Source: Gaertneriomyces semiglobifer (Eukaryota; Chytridiomycota; Chytridiomycetes; Spizellomycetales; Spizellomycetaceae). From it: a stretch of DNA of 64,000 nucleotides. Shown one piece after another: positions 22,605 to 33,207 of the stretch; positions within the stretch are counted from its first letter, which is position 1; every line of letters begins with the position of its first letter. The stretch covers positions 372,001-436,000 of the forward strand of contig JAHLKF010000004.1 in NCBI GenBank assembly GCA_025558075.1. The letters run 5' to 3'. Under the pieces are notes generated by a model. It was not told the origin of the DNA. It worked only from the letters and a program-made list of their open reading frames with translations, and searched no databases. Position numbers and translations under genes: made by a program.

Positions 22605-25600
22605 ATGAGTGAATCGAAGGAAAAGCCTATCGAGACCACTACGGATGCTCCCGTCGCAGCAGACTCTACTACTTCCCTCAATGGAGACAGTGCCGCAAAA
22701 TCCAAGAATGCTGAAAAGAACGAAGCTAAGCGATTAGCGAAGCTGGCCAAGTTTGAGGCCAAGAAGAAGGCTCAGGCCGCAAAGGTAGAAAGTGCTTAGC
22801 ATTTCCGGCATTCAGTATTCCGTTGTAACCCACCCGCCATGACTAGGAGGCGGAAGAGTCAAAGGATGGAAAGAAGAAGGAAAAGAAGGAGAAACCGAAA
22901 CCCAAGGAAGCCGAACCGGAGCCGGAGTACGTGAACACCACGCCATCCGGCGAGAAGAAAGATCTATCTGGACCATTCCTTCCCAGTTACAATCCAAAGG
23001 CTGTAGAGTCTGCCTGGTATGATTGGTGGGAAAAGTCAGGCTTCTTTAAGCCTGCACTTGTGGACGGAAAGCCTCGTCCGGAAGGCACTTTTACGATCCC
23101 GATCCCTCCACCTAACGTCACCGGAGCACTTCATCTGGGACATGGCCTCACGAACTCGATTCAAGATTGTCTCACACGGTATCATAGAATGAAAGGAAAG
23201 ACCGTCCTTTGGGTTCCTGGATGTGACCATGCTGGTATTGCCACCCAGGTTGTCGTAGAGAAGAAACTAATGAAGGAGCGCGGAATCTCCAGGCACGATC
23301 TCGGTCGGGATAATTTTGTTAAGGAGGTTTTTAAGTGGAAGGATCAATTTGGTGGAAAGATTTACGGTCAGCTGAGACGTGTGGGCAGTTCTCTCGACTG
23401 GGACCGCGTGAAGTTCACCATGGATCCCGATATGGTTAAGGCTGTGAACGAAGCCTTCATAAGATTACACGAAGAGGGTATCATTTATCGTGACAACCGT
23501 CTCGTGAACTGGGATACAAAGCTAAAGACTGCTTTGTCAAACCTGGAAGTTGATAGCAAAAAGCTTACCGGACGTACTTGGATGACTGTTCCTGATCATG
23601 ACCCGAAGAAAAAGTATGAGTTTGGTGTTATTATTTCGTTCGCTTACCCTGTGGAGAACTCTCCTGAAGAGATCGTTGTTGCCACCACTCGTCTTGAAAC
23701 TATGCTTGGTGACACTGCTGTCGCCGTACACCCGAATGATTCTCGCTACAAGCACCTTCATGGCAAGTACGTTATACACCCTTTTAACAACCGACGTATC
23801 CCCATCATTCCGGACGACTATGTGGATCCTGAATTTGGTACAGGCGCTGTGAAAATTACGCCGTCGCACGATCCCAACGATTACGTTGTTGGGAAGCGCA
23901 ACAAGCTTGAGTTCATCAACATTTTCACGGATGATGGAAAAATCAATGAAACTGGTGCGCCGTTTACGGGATTGCAGCGTTTTGATGCCCGTGAGGCGGT
24001 GCTCGCCGCTTTGAAGGAAAAGGGTCTTTATCGTGGGACCGCGGATAACGAGATGGTTCTGCCAATTTCGGAGCGCACTGGAAACATCGTAGAGCCCTTG
24101 ATGAAACCTCAGTGGTGGGTTAACTGTCAGGTTCTGGCTCCGGCCGCCATTGACGCGGTCAAGTCCGGGCAGATGAAGATTATTCCGGAGGCCTCCGATA
24201 AGGAGTGGTTCCGTTGGATGGAGAACATTCAAGATTGGTGTATCTCCCGCCAGCTATGGTGGGGTCACCGCGTCCCTGCCTATTTTGTCAACATTGCTGG
24301 ACAAGACAATGATCGTCTTGATGGCAAATACTGGGTTTCTGGACGGGATGAAGACGAAGCCCGGGCAAAGGCTCTTACCCGATTTGCGAACATTGCTCCC
24401 GAGAATATCAGCTTAGAGCAGGATGAAGACGTTTTGGACACATGGTTCTCGTCTGGGTTGTGGCCCTTCTCTATCTTGGGTTGGCCCGAGAAAACGAAGG
24501 ACCTCGACCTCTACTACCCACAAAGCTTATTGGAAACTGGTTGGGATATTCTGTTCTTCTGGGTTGCTCGCATGGTGATGCTTGGAATCAAGCTGACCGG
24601 GCAGGTGCCCTTCAAAACGGTCTTTTGTCACGCCATGGTTCGTGATGCACATGGCAGAAAAATGAGCAAGTCTCTTGGCAATGTCATCGACCCTGTGGAC
24701 GTGATAGACGGTATCGCCTTAGAGGACCTGCAAAAGCGATTACTGGAAGGTAATTTGGACGCCAAGGAAGTGCAAAAGGCTCAAGAAGGACAAAAGCGGG
24801 ATTTCCCTAACGGAATTCCCCAGTGCGGTACCGACGCAATGCGTTTTGCCCTCTTGGCGTACACGTCTGCGGGCCGTGATATCAATCTTGATATCTTGCG
24901 TGTTGAGGGGTACCGCAAGTGGTGTAACAAGTTGTGGAACGCTACTCGTTTCGCGCTTATGAAGCTCGGTGATGACTACAAACCCCGGAACGACATCACT
25001 CTTACAGGGAAGGAATCGTTAGCCGATCGATGGATTCTTGCCAAACTGAACCAATGCATCCGGAAGACCGGGGAGAACCTTGAGCAGTACAACTTCATGC
25101 AAGCAACCACTGCTCTCTACCAGTTCTGGTTGTATGAGCTCTGTGACGTATACCTTGAAACAACCAAACCTGTCATTGACGGCACAGATGCTGTTGCTCG
25201 CGAGCGAGCAATGGACACTTTGTACATCTGCTTGGAGGCTGGATTAAAGCTTCTGCACCCATTCATGCCTTTCTTAACGGAAGAATTGTACCAACGTCTG
25301 CCCCGACGTCCAAGTGACGATTGTCCGAGTATCATGATATCGCGATACCCTGAGCCTGTGCCGGAGTGGGACAATGACAAGGCTGAAAAAGATTACGATT
25401 TAGTCAATGAGGTTGTACATGCTGGAAGAAGTCTTTTGACTGACTATGCTATACGTGACGCCACAGGTATGTGTTTTACTTCACCATTTTTAAGGGATTT
25501 GGGCTTACTCGAAATTCTATAGTCCTTGTCAAATCCTCCAACCCGGAACTGGAGGAGTTGCTGAAATCTCAGGGCCCCATCATCACGTCACTCACGAAGA

Positions 25601-25926
25601 ATTGCAAAACATTCACTGTTCTGTCAAGCAGCCAACCCGTTCCTGCTGGCTGCGCCGTTAGCAACATCAACGAACAGTTGACTGTGTACCTATTGGTTAA
25701 GGGATTTGTTGATTTCGACGCCGAGTTGAGCAAGATTGAGCAAAAGATAACCAAAGCGAAGGCAAACCTAGACCAATGGACGAAGAAGACGCAAATTGAA
25801 GGTTATGAGGAACGCGTAAAACCTGAGGTGAAGATGCTCAATGAAAATAAGATGAAGGCATGTGAAAAGGAGATTGAAGCATTAACGCACGCCTTGGAGA
25901 ACTTTACAAAGCTGAAGAACGAGTGA
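22605..25926 (+). CDS. VAS1: Valyl-tRNA synthetase
   Basis: Three exons (22605-22784, 22847-25466, 25523-25926) give 1067 aa. It attaches valine to tRNA-Val, and the single fungal gene usually serves cytosol and mitochondria from alternative starts; here the first ATG gives an Ala/Lys-rich eukaryotic appendix ([20 protein letters not shown]). The class I core is complete: [13 protein letters not shown] (HIGH motif), the editing domain with [15 protein letters not shown] and [28 protein letters not shown], and [14 protein letters not shown] (KMSKS). The anticodon-binding domain and a C-terminal coiled coil ([20 protein letters not shown]) follow. Codon use in the long exon is more biased than in neighbours, fitting high expression. 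The second intron contains in-frame stops. Confidence 0.97.
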
Positions 25927-26017
25927 ACTGCAATTGTCTGTGTTATATAGATGGGTACCATCATGTTAGGGATGGAACTTTGCGACAACATTAGCATTTG
26001 AATAGATCGTCAATTTC

Positions 26018-27558
26018 TTACGCTGACGCGCTCAGTTTGGCCATCAAGTCTGTTCCCAGCTTGAAGGACCCTACTAGGGATCCGAGTTGAATCTTCTCCG
26101 TGCAGCCTGTCGATAGATTGTATCTGTTGGGTGTTGCATGAGTTGGCTGAACTGGTACATGATTATTTCTCCGCAGGTACCCACTCAATTTCTGCCAGTT
26201 GGTCGAGCAGTGTTATCTTCACTGGGGAAGGCATCTCAATAGTCTCTAACACACCGTGAACTTCAGTTATGATATCCGAAAGAGCAAGTCCGCGATCGGT
26301 TCGAAGTTTTTGTATACCTATAGACCAACACGATATGTTAGTCGGATGAGAGTGTTTGCTCCTGCTCACACCCAATTGCAAACTGCCCATACTTGTGTAC
26401 GCGTGAGTGAACTCAGAATTAAGTAGCCAGTCGGTTATTTGGGAAATGTCCGATGGTAATGGCGATCCCGTGCAGAGATAGACAGAGTTCTCGTCGACTT
26501 GTGGAAATGCAGCATGAGTGGATTGCAGGATATTTAGTGCTCGGCGCATATCTCCAAGAGAAAGTTTCAACAAGGCCTTCCGTCCATCATCCGTGATATT
26601 TACGCTAACAAACGGTGCAGCAAGCAATCAGGGCAGGAAGGCGGCTGACGCGGAGGTTAAAAGGCACCCACCGTTCTCGCTCAAGAACATGATCTAAACG
26701 TGTGCGAATTTGGTCTTCTGCTAGCGGCGCAAAGCGAAATCGTGTGCAACGAGACTGCAGTGCAGGTATAATCTTGCTAGCGTAGTTGCATATGAAACAG
26801 AATCGCACATTTCTGGTGTACTTCTCGACGACTGTAGACACCAAGTTTGTAAGTACCGCTCATCCTTTGCGCGCTGTTGCAAGAACCAGGGACACCCACT
26901 TCTTCGTAGCGCATTCTGCGCAACCTGTGTCATGGCGTCGGCCTCATCCAGAATGATCAGCTTAAAGCCGGAACTGAACATTTTCTTCGTACTCGCAAAG
27001 GTCTTGATTTGCTCTCGTACGACGTCTATACCGCGTTCATCTGAGGCGTTAAGCTAGATTTCGATTGTGTGAGGTGTCCATTCTGATGGCGAATAGAGCA
27101 ATCATACGTACGATACCTCTAACGTCATGGATTTCCATCGCGGCCCATATAGCCTCCTCGCCATGGCGAGGATGGTAGACGTCTTTCCGGTACCGGGCGG
27201 CCCATAAAACAGCAAATGCGGCAGTCGATTCTCCTGAATAAATCGCGATACTATTGCATGGACGAATCAGTCACTGGCCTTTAATGGCATTGTAGGGCAA
27301 TTGAAAACGCTCGTACTTGTGCTTATGATATCCTGGTGTGATATGAGTTCTTCGAGGGTCTCTGGTCTATACTTCTCTACCCTTTTGAACAGTCCTAATG
27401 AGTTGCATGAAGCTGGTAGGTAGAATATCAACGTACCAAGGTAGATTCTCGTCCGATGCTTTTGAGGAAGAGACTGGTGCTAGCGCCTTTCCTTTTCCCT
27501 TGTCTTTACGCACGGCTGTAATCACCGGTTGATCAATATCCATAGGCTCACCCATCAT
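26018..27558 (-). CDS. RFC3: Replication factor C small subunit Rfc3 (RFC5 in animals)
   Basis: A multi-exon clamp-loader AAA+ subunit. Read in order: MDIDQPV basic leader, W-V-E-K-Y-R-P-E-T (RFC box), [19 protein letters not shown] (Walker A), [37 protein letters not shown] (Walker B), [13 protein letters not shown], then [11 protein letters not shown] (SRC arginine finger), [34 protein letters not shown], and a C-terminus [20 protein letters not shown]. The last part distinguishes Rfc3/RFC5 from the other small subunits. RFC loads PCNA at primer ends and serves checkpoint clamp loaders. The last intron (26124-26184) uses donor GTGGGT, as do two others in the gene. A 75-bp intron before IQKLRTDRG has no stop in frame. 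The ATG at 27558 is a tandem ATGATG. Confidence 0.93.
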
Positions 27559-27932
27559 GTTGAGTGTCGGCGCCGGCTCAAGCTATGTCCACTCTGGTAA
27601 TCTTGACGCTCGTCCGTCGTAGTTTGCTGGTCGTCAGTTTGTTGCTCTCGCCTCGATTCTTCGCACGTTTCGCATCTCGTTCGGACACGCCCAAGTGTTA
27701 GGGCTAAACCGGGGAGGTACCTGCGAGCGCCACAGTTCGGACACCGTCCGGACATGCCACATCATATGCATCACGGGACATATCACGTGTTTCGGCTCAC
27801 AGCACGTGATAACCATCGCGCCATGGCAACAGGCGGTTTAGGCAATCCGAAGCATCTTCGCATCGTTGAACCTCAACCGAAGACTGTGGTCAAAACGGGC
27901 CTCGTTTCTCTGCTCAAACCAACCAGGAAACC

Positions 27933-28878
27933 ATGTTGTCCGTACGTCTTGCTCGCTCTGCGGGCCTCAGGGTACGTTTGCATATCTTTTGACTGAGCGT
28001 TGTTGGGGGTGGAACATGCTGTCGGTGCGTCATTCGGCACGATGGACGATCTACAGCTGCTTGATATGAAGCGTCAGGTTTCCTGCGTCGGATTGCACTT
28101 GCTGCGTTGAGAAGGTGTGGAAGATGCCAGGGGTGGATTGAGGTTTTTGGAATTCCCCTGTTTGGATTTTGCCCGTGCTTGCCGGAAGTTTGTGCCAGTT
28201 TGACGACATCAACATCCCTGTGACATGCCCATTTCGTGTATCTAAATCTTACCGACTGCGCTTATAGGCTCTCGCCACTCGCATGGCTGTTCCGGCCACT
28301 GTTAGAGCGTTCTCCCAAACCGCAAGCGCCAAAGGTACATCAGGCATATTGGCCATTTGATCCCATTGTGACTAACTTGCTGTATGCAGCTGACCTTGTC
28401 TCTGACATCTACGTTAAGGCATTGCGCGACTACAAGCCTGCTAAGCAGGTACGTCAACACATCCGTGCAGGTGAACATCACGACATGAGTATTCATAAGT
28501 GCTTCTTTAGGTTGAGGCCACCGATCTCCCCACAACCTTCACCGCTCCTGCACCTCCACCCAAGCCTGAGGTAGAGAAGGTCGAAGCTTCTGCCACGTCC
28601 GTTAAGGAGGAAGCAATGGAGGAGGAGGCTTGGCCCGCCCTCACCAACCCCATTGATGACCCTGCCAACTACCCGGGTAGGTCACTGTAACGGCTGCTAC
28701 CCTTTACTGCTTTTATTCTGACGGTTAATGGATGTTAGACGAGTGGGACTACACTACTGACCATGACGATGGTTCCTTGGTAAGCTGTTTGCGCTTCTCT
28801 ATACGATACGGTTGATGCTCACCCTTGTCCTTCTAGTTCCCCAAGCGCCTGAAGCCTGTCGATTACAATCACCACTAG
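27933..28878 (+). CDS. ATP14: Mitochondrial ATP synthase subunit h
   Basis: Six exons (27933-27971, 28268-28334, 28390-28448, 28511-28676, 28739-28779, 28837-28878) join to 137 aa. The N-terminus is a mitochondrial presequence split over two exons (MLSVRLARSAGLR, then ATRMAVPATVRAFSQTASA). The mature part begins DLVSDIYVKALRDYKPAK, matching the Atp14 signature D-L-Y-x-K-E-L-K-x-Y-K-P, followed by a Pro/Glu/Lys-rich acidic region and an acidic tail with DEWDYTTDHDD. Subunit h is part of the peripheral stalk of the fungal F1Fo complex. The first intron is 296 bp, about five times the local norm; the others are 55-62 bp. Confidence 0.82.
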
Positions 28879-29138
28879 ATATCCCCATTACTCAAATGCG
28901 CATGAATATAGTTCCCGGTTGATGATTTTTGAACGCATCAATTCCTGAAGTGATATATTTAGGCCAAAGCAGGTGCCTTCTTTATAAAGACCCCGAGAGT
29001 GAGGACAGACTTGTGGGGCTGTGACCTTATCGCAACGTCCAATTCGATGATGGTATTGTCTGTTATATTTCTTTGCGGACTCTGTATTCCTCATCTACGT
29101 ACGATCTCCTCATAACACCTATACATTATTGCCAATTG

Positions 29139-31013
29139 CTACTGGGTCAGCGTACATGGCCTTGCTGGTGGAATGGTGACACCTCTCGTGTCATCATCGT
29201 CTACCGCCTTTTTCCCACCGTCAACGGCTTGGCGCTTCTTGATGCTGAGCTTTAGGGTATCTTGCTTCAAAGGGGAACCCGAAGCTTGAGAGAAATCTAC
29301 CTTTCGGGTTCGGGAGCGCGTTTTCGGCGGAGAGTACCTTGCTCCGTTGCCAAGTGTCACCACCTTTCTTGGAATTCCTTTTGCTTGTCGCTTCGTCGTG
29401 GATCCGATAATTTTGTTGGCTGCTGACGCGGAGGCAAACGCTTCCGCATTCGGCTTGGGTGTACTGAGTGACTCGCTTGGCAACCTCAACGCCGAAACAA
29501 GCGGTGATACACATCGTACTTTCTTAAGTGGTCCTTGGGTGCCTGCGCACGTGTCTACGTCTTCTTCGCCAGATCTCTCACGTTTGCGCCGGGACATGTC
29601 CCCTGCGCTTTCGGTATCCATCCATGATTCACCACCATGATATGTTCCACCCACGTTGTCACTCGCACCGGTTTTGAGCTGCTCAGGCTTTACCGATGGC
29701 TTTTTGCCGGTACATAAAGTTTTCTTAGTGACCGGAAACGCTGTCTTTAAGGATTGCTGCTGCTTGGTGATGATTGCCTGGGAAGTCACGGAGGCCGCCC
29801 TATCACTGCAAGTGAGACCGGAAATCTCCACAGTAACATCGCCGGGGGGGCATGCGTCGGGCGACTCAGGCGGAGGGGTAGTGCGAACAAATCCAAGCGT
29901 GCCTATAAAATAATGGAATGTAAGCGAACCACTTTACGCAACCGCATTTCCGGAGAACAGATACGTACCCTGTTTCATTTCCTTCTTCTCCCTCATCCGC
30001 TTCAACTTTTCCCGTCTCTCCGCTGCATTCATCTCCAAAGTCTCCACCCCTCTTCGTATCGCTTCACAAGCGTCGTCACAGTCTCCTTTCACCCAATAAT
30101 CGAAGACACCGTCCCACTCTTTCCCAATCTCGCCCATATTAACCAGAACAACAATACCGCCTTTATCTTTTACTACTTTGGCAACATCCTTCACCAATTT
30201 CTTGATTCCAAAAACTTTCAGACTTGTTCCCATAACCATAAGCATATCGGGGCGTTTGCGAATGTCCAGGGAAGTCACCTGTGATATGTGATCTCCAGAC
30301 TTATGATGTTCGTTATACAGCACAATGTTTGGTCGAAGAGTTCCGACAGGTAATGGCCTTTTACCTAATGCGGAGCGGATTTCGGCCATAGTAAGACAGT
30401 CTGGGCATTCCGGTGGTGTCCCCGTCAGGAAGTGCGACGTATGATCTGCAGTGAACGGAGAGGTAGCGGAGCAGATGGTACAGATCAATGTGTTGAGATC
30501 TCCATGTAATTGCACAATTTTCGCCGCCGCCGACGTATCGGATGACTTGGACTGAGAAGTCGTCTGGGTGAGGAGCACATTACTGGATTCGACATCCGCA
30601 GTAAACTCCGGAAGCCGATGCTCTAAGCAATCAATATTCTGCGTGTAGCATCGCAAAAGCCCCCCTCTCTCCTTTAACCATCCTATGAATTCGTGCGCCC
30701 TCGTCACTCGTGCTTCTTCGATGACTCGTTTCAATTCGGCCATAAAGCTGTAGAAGACCATAGTGCTCTCTTCACTTCTAAATAGGCTGGCGTCGAACAA
30801 ATCTTTGCCCTTCAAAAAAGTTGTTGGGAACCGCTGCTTAACAATGTTGTATAAGCCATCCGACGAGCGAAAGTCTGGTATCCCGCCAGAAACAGAAATT
30901 CCTGCCCCAGTGACTACGATACATCGCTTAGATTTGTATAAGGCATGGGATATTCTCGAAATGTGTGCCGAAAAATCGGAGTCTAGTGTGACTGTTGTTG
31001 TCATTGAGGCCAT
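29139..31013 (-). CDS. Sirtuin of the Hst3/Hst4 class
   Basis: Two exons (31013-29969, 29902-29139) give 602 aa. The sirtuin domain is complete: VVTGAGISVSGGIPDFRS (NAD pocket), FYSFMAEL, YTQNIDCLE with the N-I-D motif, QLHGDLNTLICTIC with the catalytic His and the first Zn cysteines, PECPDC (second pair), LRPNIVLYNEHH and MVMGTSLKVFGIKKLV. The K-V-x-G-x-K-x-L-V form and LVNM segment mark the fungal Hst3/Hst4 class, nuclear H3K56 deacetylases guarding genome stability. A C-terminal extension of about 250 residues, rich in Ser, Lys, Arg and Pro, carries basic clusters (RRKRER, KRQAKG) that look like nuclear localisation signals. The frame is open upstream to 31091 without another ATG. Confidence 0.88.
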
Positions 31014-31095
31014 ACGGCGCTGTTGCGCAATGCAGACAGCAAGTATATGTTCAATGTGCGGCGAATCGAGGGTGTGGAATAGGCGTGTCACGTCT

Positions 31096-31558
31096 TCAAA
31101 TCTCCAGATACCGCTTCTGTGCCCTTATCCTCGAGTACAATGTCTTCGTCGCAAAACTTCTGTTGTAGCAACCGTTGCCCGTCAAAGCGCCTTTATACAG
31201 GTGGTGCCCACCGCCTTCGATGTCCGAAACTTCCCACGGTCGACTGGACCCACCCCTCAATGAAGGTGTCTCTGCCTCGCTGACACCGCCAATACACCTA
31301 AACTTTCGTCACCAACTGTTTTGATTTCAAAAGAAGGCCTGGCCTCGGTGCTTTCACGGTTTTCACCTTGGATTGTTCGTTCCGTCTGAATTGCTTCTCT
31401 AAAGTTTACGCGAGGGAGAACGACAACACAATAGTCCTCTAAATCCTCTCAATGCTTACGGCGAAACCGGGTACTCTCTTCAACGCCGAAGGATAGGCAA
31501 ACCGTCTAGTAGAATGGGTTGACGTAAAGTCAGTCGGCGGGCGGAACTGACTGGACAT
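31096..31558 (-). CDS. Small unidentified protein, three exons
   Basis: I do not recognise it. Three exons (31558-31460, 31398-31367, 31297-31096) join in frame to 110 aa, with good donors (GTAAGC, GTGAAA) and TTTAG acceptors; introns are 61 and 69 bp. The N-terminus (MSSQFRPPTDFTSTHSTRRF) is basic and Ser/Thr-rich; the middle (GGSSRPWEVSDIEGGGHHL) is Gly-rich. At the 3' end a second frame ending at 31088 is equally protein-like (RLLQQKFCDEDIVLEDKG), so the true C-terminus may differ by a splice or a base error. It lies 83 bp upstream of the sirtuin ATG on the same strand. A chance assembly is possible. Confidence 0.4.
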
Positions 31559-32403
31559 TGTCCAAAGTTGTCGGGCCTCCTGCGCCACGCGAATTCGGTT
31601 TCGCGCGCCTCGAAAAAAGTTCGGCGTCTGAAATCGGACCCCAAAGCGATTCAAGAGCTTATACGACGAGAAAGGATAGTTGGATAGGATAAGAACTGGC
31701 TAGCACCTGCAGATCACTGGTACCGGCGTATGCACGGTGGTGATGATGTGATGGTGTGTTAGTGGTTAGAGCAGCGACCTGTTGATGCTCATTACGGAAC
31801 ACGGACGGTATACAGTGGCACTTTCCGAGTATCATTTCTTTCGCTTATTCAACCTCGAGCCCATTGTCTCTGACTGGCTTGATGTCGCTCGGATCGGTAA
31901 TCATCATGACTCTACGTTAGTATTATTGTACGTGGCTGATTCGAGGACACAATGTCTCTTGATGGTGCTGGATTAGCCGCATGAAAGATGCCTGCCTCGG
32001 TTGTATCTTGCTTTGGGGAGAGCTGATTCCACCTGAGTGCATCCTAGACGGTGGAAAACAGAGCGACCAAGGGTGCTCTGCCCTGTCCTCAGAGTATTCC
32101 AGTGGGCTAGAGGCTCTGCCGCCACAACTCTCCGTTTAGCAACCATTTTGATGCACCAGTCCACAGAGGAATCTAAATGCGTTAGCTTATTCAACAATCC
32201 GGTCGGTAGCCGGAGTAAAAAAGCAATGCTGCGAGAGATGTGAAGCCGTCCAAAATGCTGGTGTGTTAGAATGCGCCAGTGCATTTATGACTGTGCCACA
32301 CAGCGGGATTTGGTTCAAAGGCCAGCGCTTTTTATTTTTGACACACGTCGAAGGAAAGCACGGCCATAAGGACTTTGGAGCACGAGACTAACTGAGAGGA
32401 AGA
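31559..32403. other. Intergenic stretch, no gene seen
   Basis: Between the small gene and EMG1, which point away from each other, so it should contain both promoters. Frames at 31782-31976 (+) and 31973-32284 (-) look like chance. A tRNA-like 5' half near 31755-31785 was rejected because no matching T-arm is present. Confidence 0.45.
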
Positions 32404-33164
32404 ATGAACAGCATTGCAAAGAGCCAGGCGGCTCCGAAGCCTGCCAAGGAGAAGTCCACGCAGAAGCGTCTCATCGTTGTGTTGCAACAGGCCTCTCTGG
32501 AGACCGTTAAGCTTGGAAAGGGCAAAGAGGGCCACTACGCACTACTCAACTGCGATGACCACCACCATTTGCTCAAAAAATACAACAAAGATATCTCAGA
32601 ATCCCGTCCCGATATTACACATCAGTGTCTGTTGACCTTGCTGGACAGCCCTTTGAATAAGGCCGGTTTACTACAGGTGTACATACACACCACGAAAAAT
32701 GTTCTTATCGAAGTCAATCCGCATGTTCGTATTCCTCGAACGTTTAAACGGTTCTGTGGTCTGATGGGTAGGTTACATGTCTGATGGGGTTGCAATTTGC
32801 GTTCAATATTGACCAAATATTCGGTGTAGTCCAACTTCTGCACAAGTTGAGCATTCGCTCCGTGAACGGACCGGAGAAACTATTAAAAGTTATCAAAAAC
32901 CCTATCACTGACCATCTGCCCCCGAATTGCCGTAAAATAACCATGTCCTCAGAAGTTCCGCCGATACGCCTAAGTTCGTACGTCAACGCCTTACCTTCCG
33001 ACGAACCCATCGTTTTCTTTATAGGCGCTATGGCGCACGGGCCGGACAACTGGGTGGACGATATCGTTGATGACAAGATTTCAGTTTCAGAGTATCCACT
33101 GTCAGCGTCCGTAACATGCGGAAAGCTCACTTGTGCTTTTGAGGAGATTTGGAATATCTTATAG
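32404..33164 (+). CDS. EMG1: 18S rRNA pseudouridine N1-methyltransferase Emg1/Nep1
   Basis: Two exons (32404-32767, 32830-33164) give 232 aa, normal length. Emg1 methylates a hypermodified pseudouridine of 18S rRNA and is needed for 40S biogenesis in the nucleolus. Seen: [18 protein letters not shown], then [18 protein letters not shown], then [60 protein letters not shown], and the SPOUT knot region [13 protein letters not shown] with [19 protein letters not shown]. The intron is 62 bp. Its stop lies 43 bp from the convergent FCP1 stop. Confidence 0.96.
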
Positions 33165-33207
33165 TGGAATTGAGTTCATTGTACATATTACATATTTAAT
33201 CACTTAC

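Noticed and set aside
23537..24232. Long minus-strand frame inside valyl-tRNA synthetase
   Set aside because: Antisense shadow of a codon-biased exon; no start context, no family.
31752..31790. 5' half resembling a tRNA D-arm (TTAGTGGTTAGAGC)
   Set aside because: No B-box (GGTTCGA) follows within range, so at most a remnant.
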